Shown: one piece after another, positions 41,114 to 41,147 of the stretch
Layout of the letters: every line of letters starts with the position of its first letter
Numbering within the stretch: position 1 is the stretch's first letter
From: Lachnospiraceae bacterium UBA3316
GTDB lineage: Bacteria; Bacillota; Clostridia; Lachnospirales; Lachnospiraceae
Length of the DNA: 41,147 nt
Direction of reading: 5' to 3'
Assembly: GCA_002361955.1 (NCBI GenBank)
Contig: DESK01000062.1
Location: forward strand, 1 to 41,147
The notes under the pieces: generated by a model
Told to the model about the DNA's origin: nothing
Databases searched by the model: none
Seen by the model: the letters and a program-made list of their open reading frames with translations, nothing else
Position numbers and translations under genes: made by a program

Positions 41114-41147
41114 GAGTTACGAAAGTAGCTTCCGAGATGCGGAAGTG
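41114..41147 (+). other. Start of a hairpin-rich transcript, cut by the window edge
   Basis: Just after the promoter, AGTTAC-GAAA-GTAGCT forms a short stem closed by a GNRA tetraloop, followed at once by CTTCCG-AGATG-CGGAAG. It could be a 5' regulatory leader or a small RNA. I do not recognise a known riboswitch class, and the rest lies outside the window. Confidence 0.5.

Noticed and set aside
41105..41147. A known riboswitch, T-box or tRNA at the right edge
   Set aside because: None of the conserved motifs of classes I know is present in the 43 visible bases, and no tRNA-like end is seen; too little sequence remains to decide.
1..41147. Phage defence island, CRISPR array or mobile element
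   Set aside because: I found no transposase, integrase, restriction or toxin gene and no spaced direct-repeat array; AddAB is a housekeeping repair enzyme here.

Overview
The window looks like chromosomal DNA of an anaerobic, low-G+C-lineage Gram-positive bacterium, most likely a gut member of the Lachnospiraceae (Clostridia). This rests on purine-rich Shine-Dalgarno sites, TTGACA/TATAAT-type promoters, AddAB instead of RecBCD, the murB-rapZ-whiA-HPr-like block and an RpiR-controlled sialic-acid operon. The G+C content is moderately high for that lineage. I see no rRNA, tRNA, CRISPR array, insertion sequence or phage gene. Taxonomy is inference from gene content and order.

Layout. (1) 1-1131: a structured intergenic repeat, then a YhcC-type radical SAM gene. 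(2) 1135-2706: a priming sugar-phosphate transferase on the + strand with its own promoter, ending at a terminator shared with the opposing operon. (3) 17563 down to 2713, - strand: a surface-polysaccharide operon. It starts with gmd, fcl, manC and manA (GDP-mannose to GDP-L-fucose), then a separately promoted cell-wall-repeat protein, a Wzx flippase, a Wzy-like polymerase, a GT11 fucosyltransferase, LicD, two GT2 enzymes, a DUF6077-like membrane protein cut in two by an in-frame TAG, and a DUF1972 glycosyltransferase. A second copy of the repeat lies upstream of gmd in the same orientation to the downstream gene as the first copy. (4) 21815-17909, - strand: a nan operon (yhcH/nanQ, rpiR-type regulator, nanE, nanA, nanK), divergent from an SGNH esterase at 21990-22643. 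(5) 25733-22721, - strand: murB, rapZ, whiA and a Crh-like HPr paralogue without the phosphorylatable histidine. (6) 29981-25877, - strand: a GtrA-YfhO fusion protein and an aminotransferase. (7) 37173-30046, - strand: addB and addA. (8) 40991-37230, - strand: response regulator, histidine kinase, lipoprotein. (9) 41076-41147, + strand: a strong promoter and the start of a hairpin-rich transcript cut off by the window edge.

How it fits together. The polysaccharide genes describe a Wzx/Wzy-dependent, probably fucosylated, phospho-substituted surface glycan. The priming transferase loads the first sugar on undecaprenyl phosphate, the glycosyltransferases extend it, Wzx flips it and Wzy polymerises it. 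Phosphomannomutase, chain-length control proteins and other nucleotide-sugar genes are not in the window. The nan genes carry sialic acid to GlcNAc-6-phosphate but no transporter or sialidase is present.

The observations I rate highest are the intergenic repeat whose two copies show a compensatory base-pair change, the amber codon that both splits a gene and sits in a Shine-Dalgarno sequence for the second half, the flippase-transferase fusion, and the histidine-less HPr.
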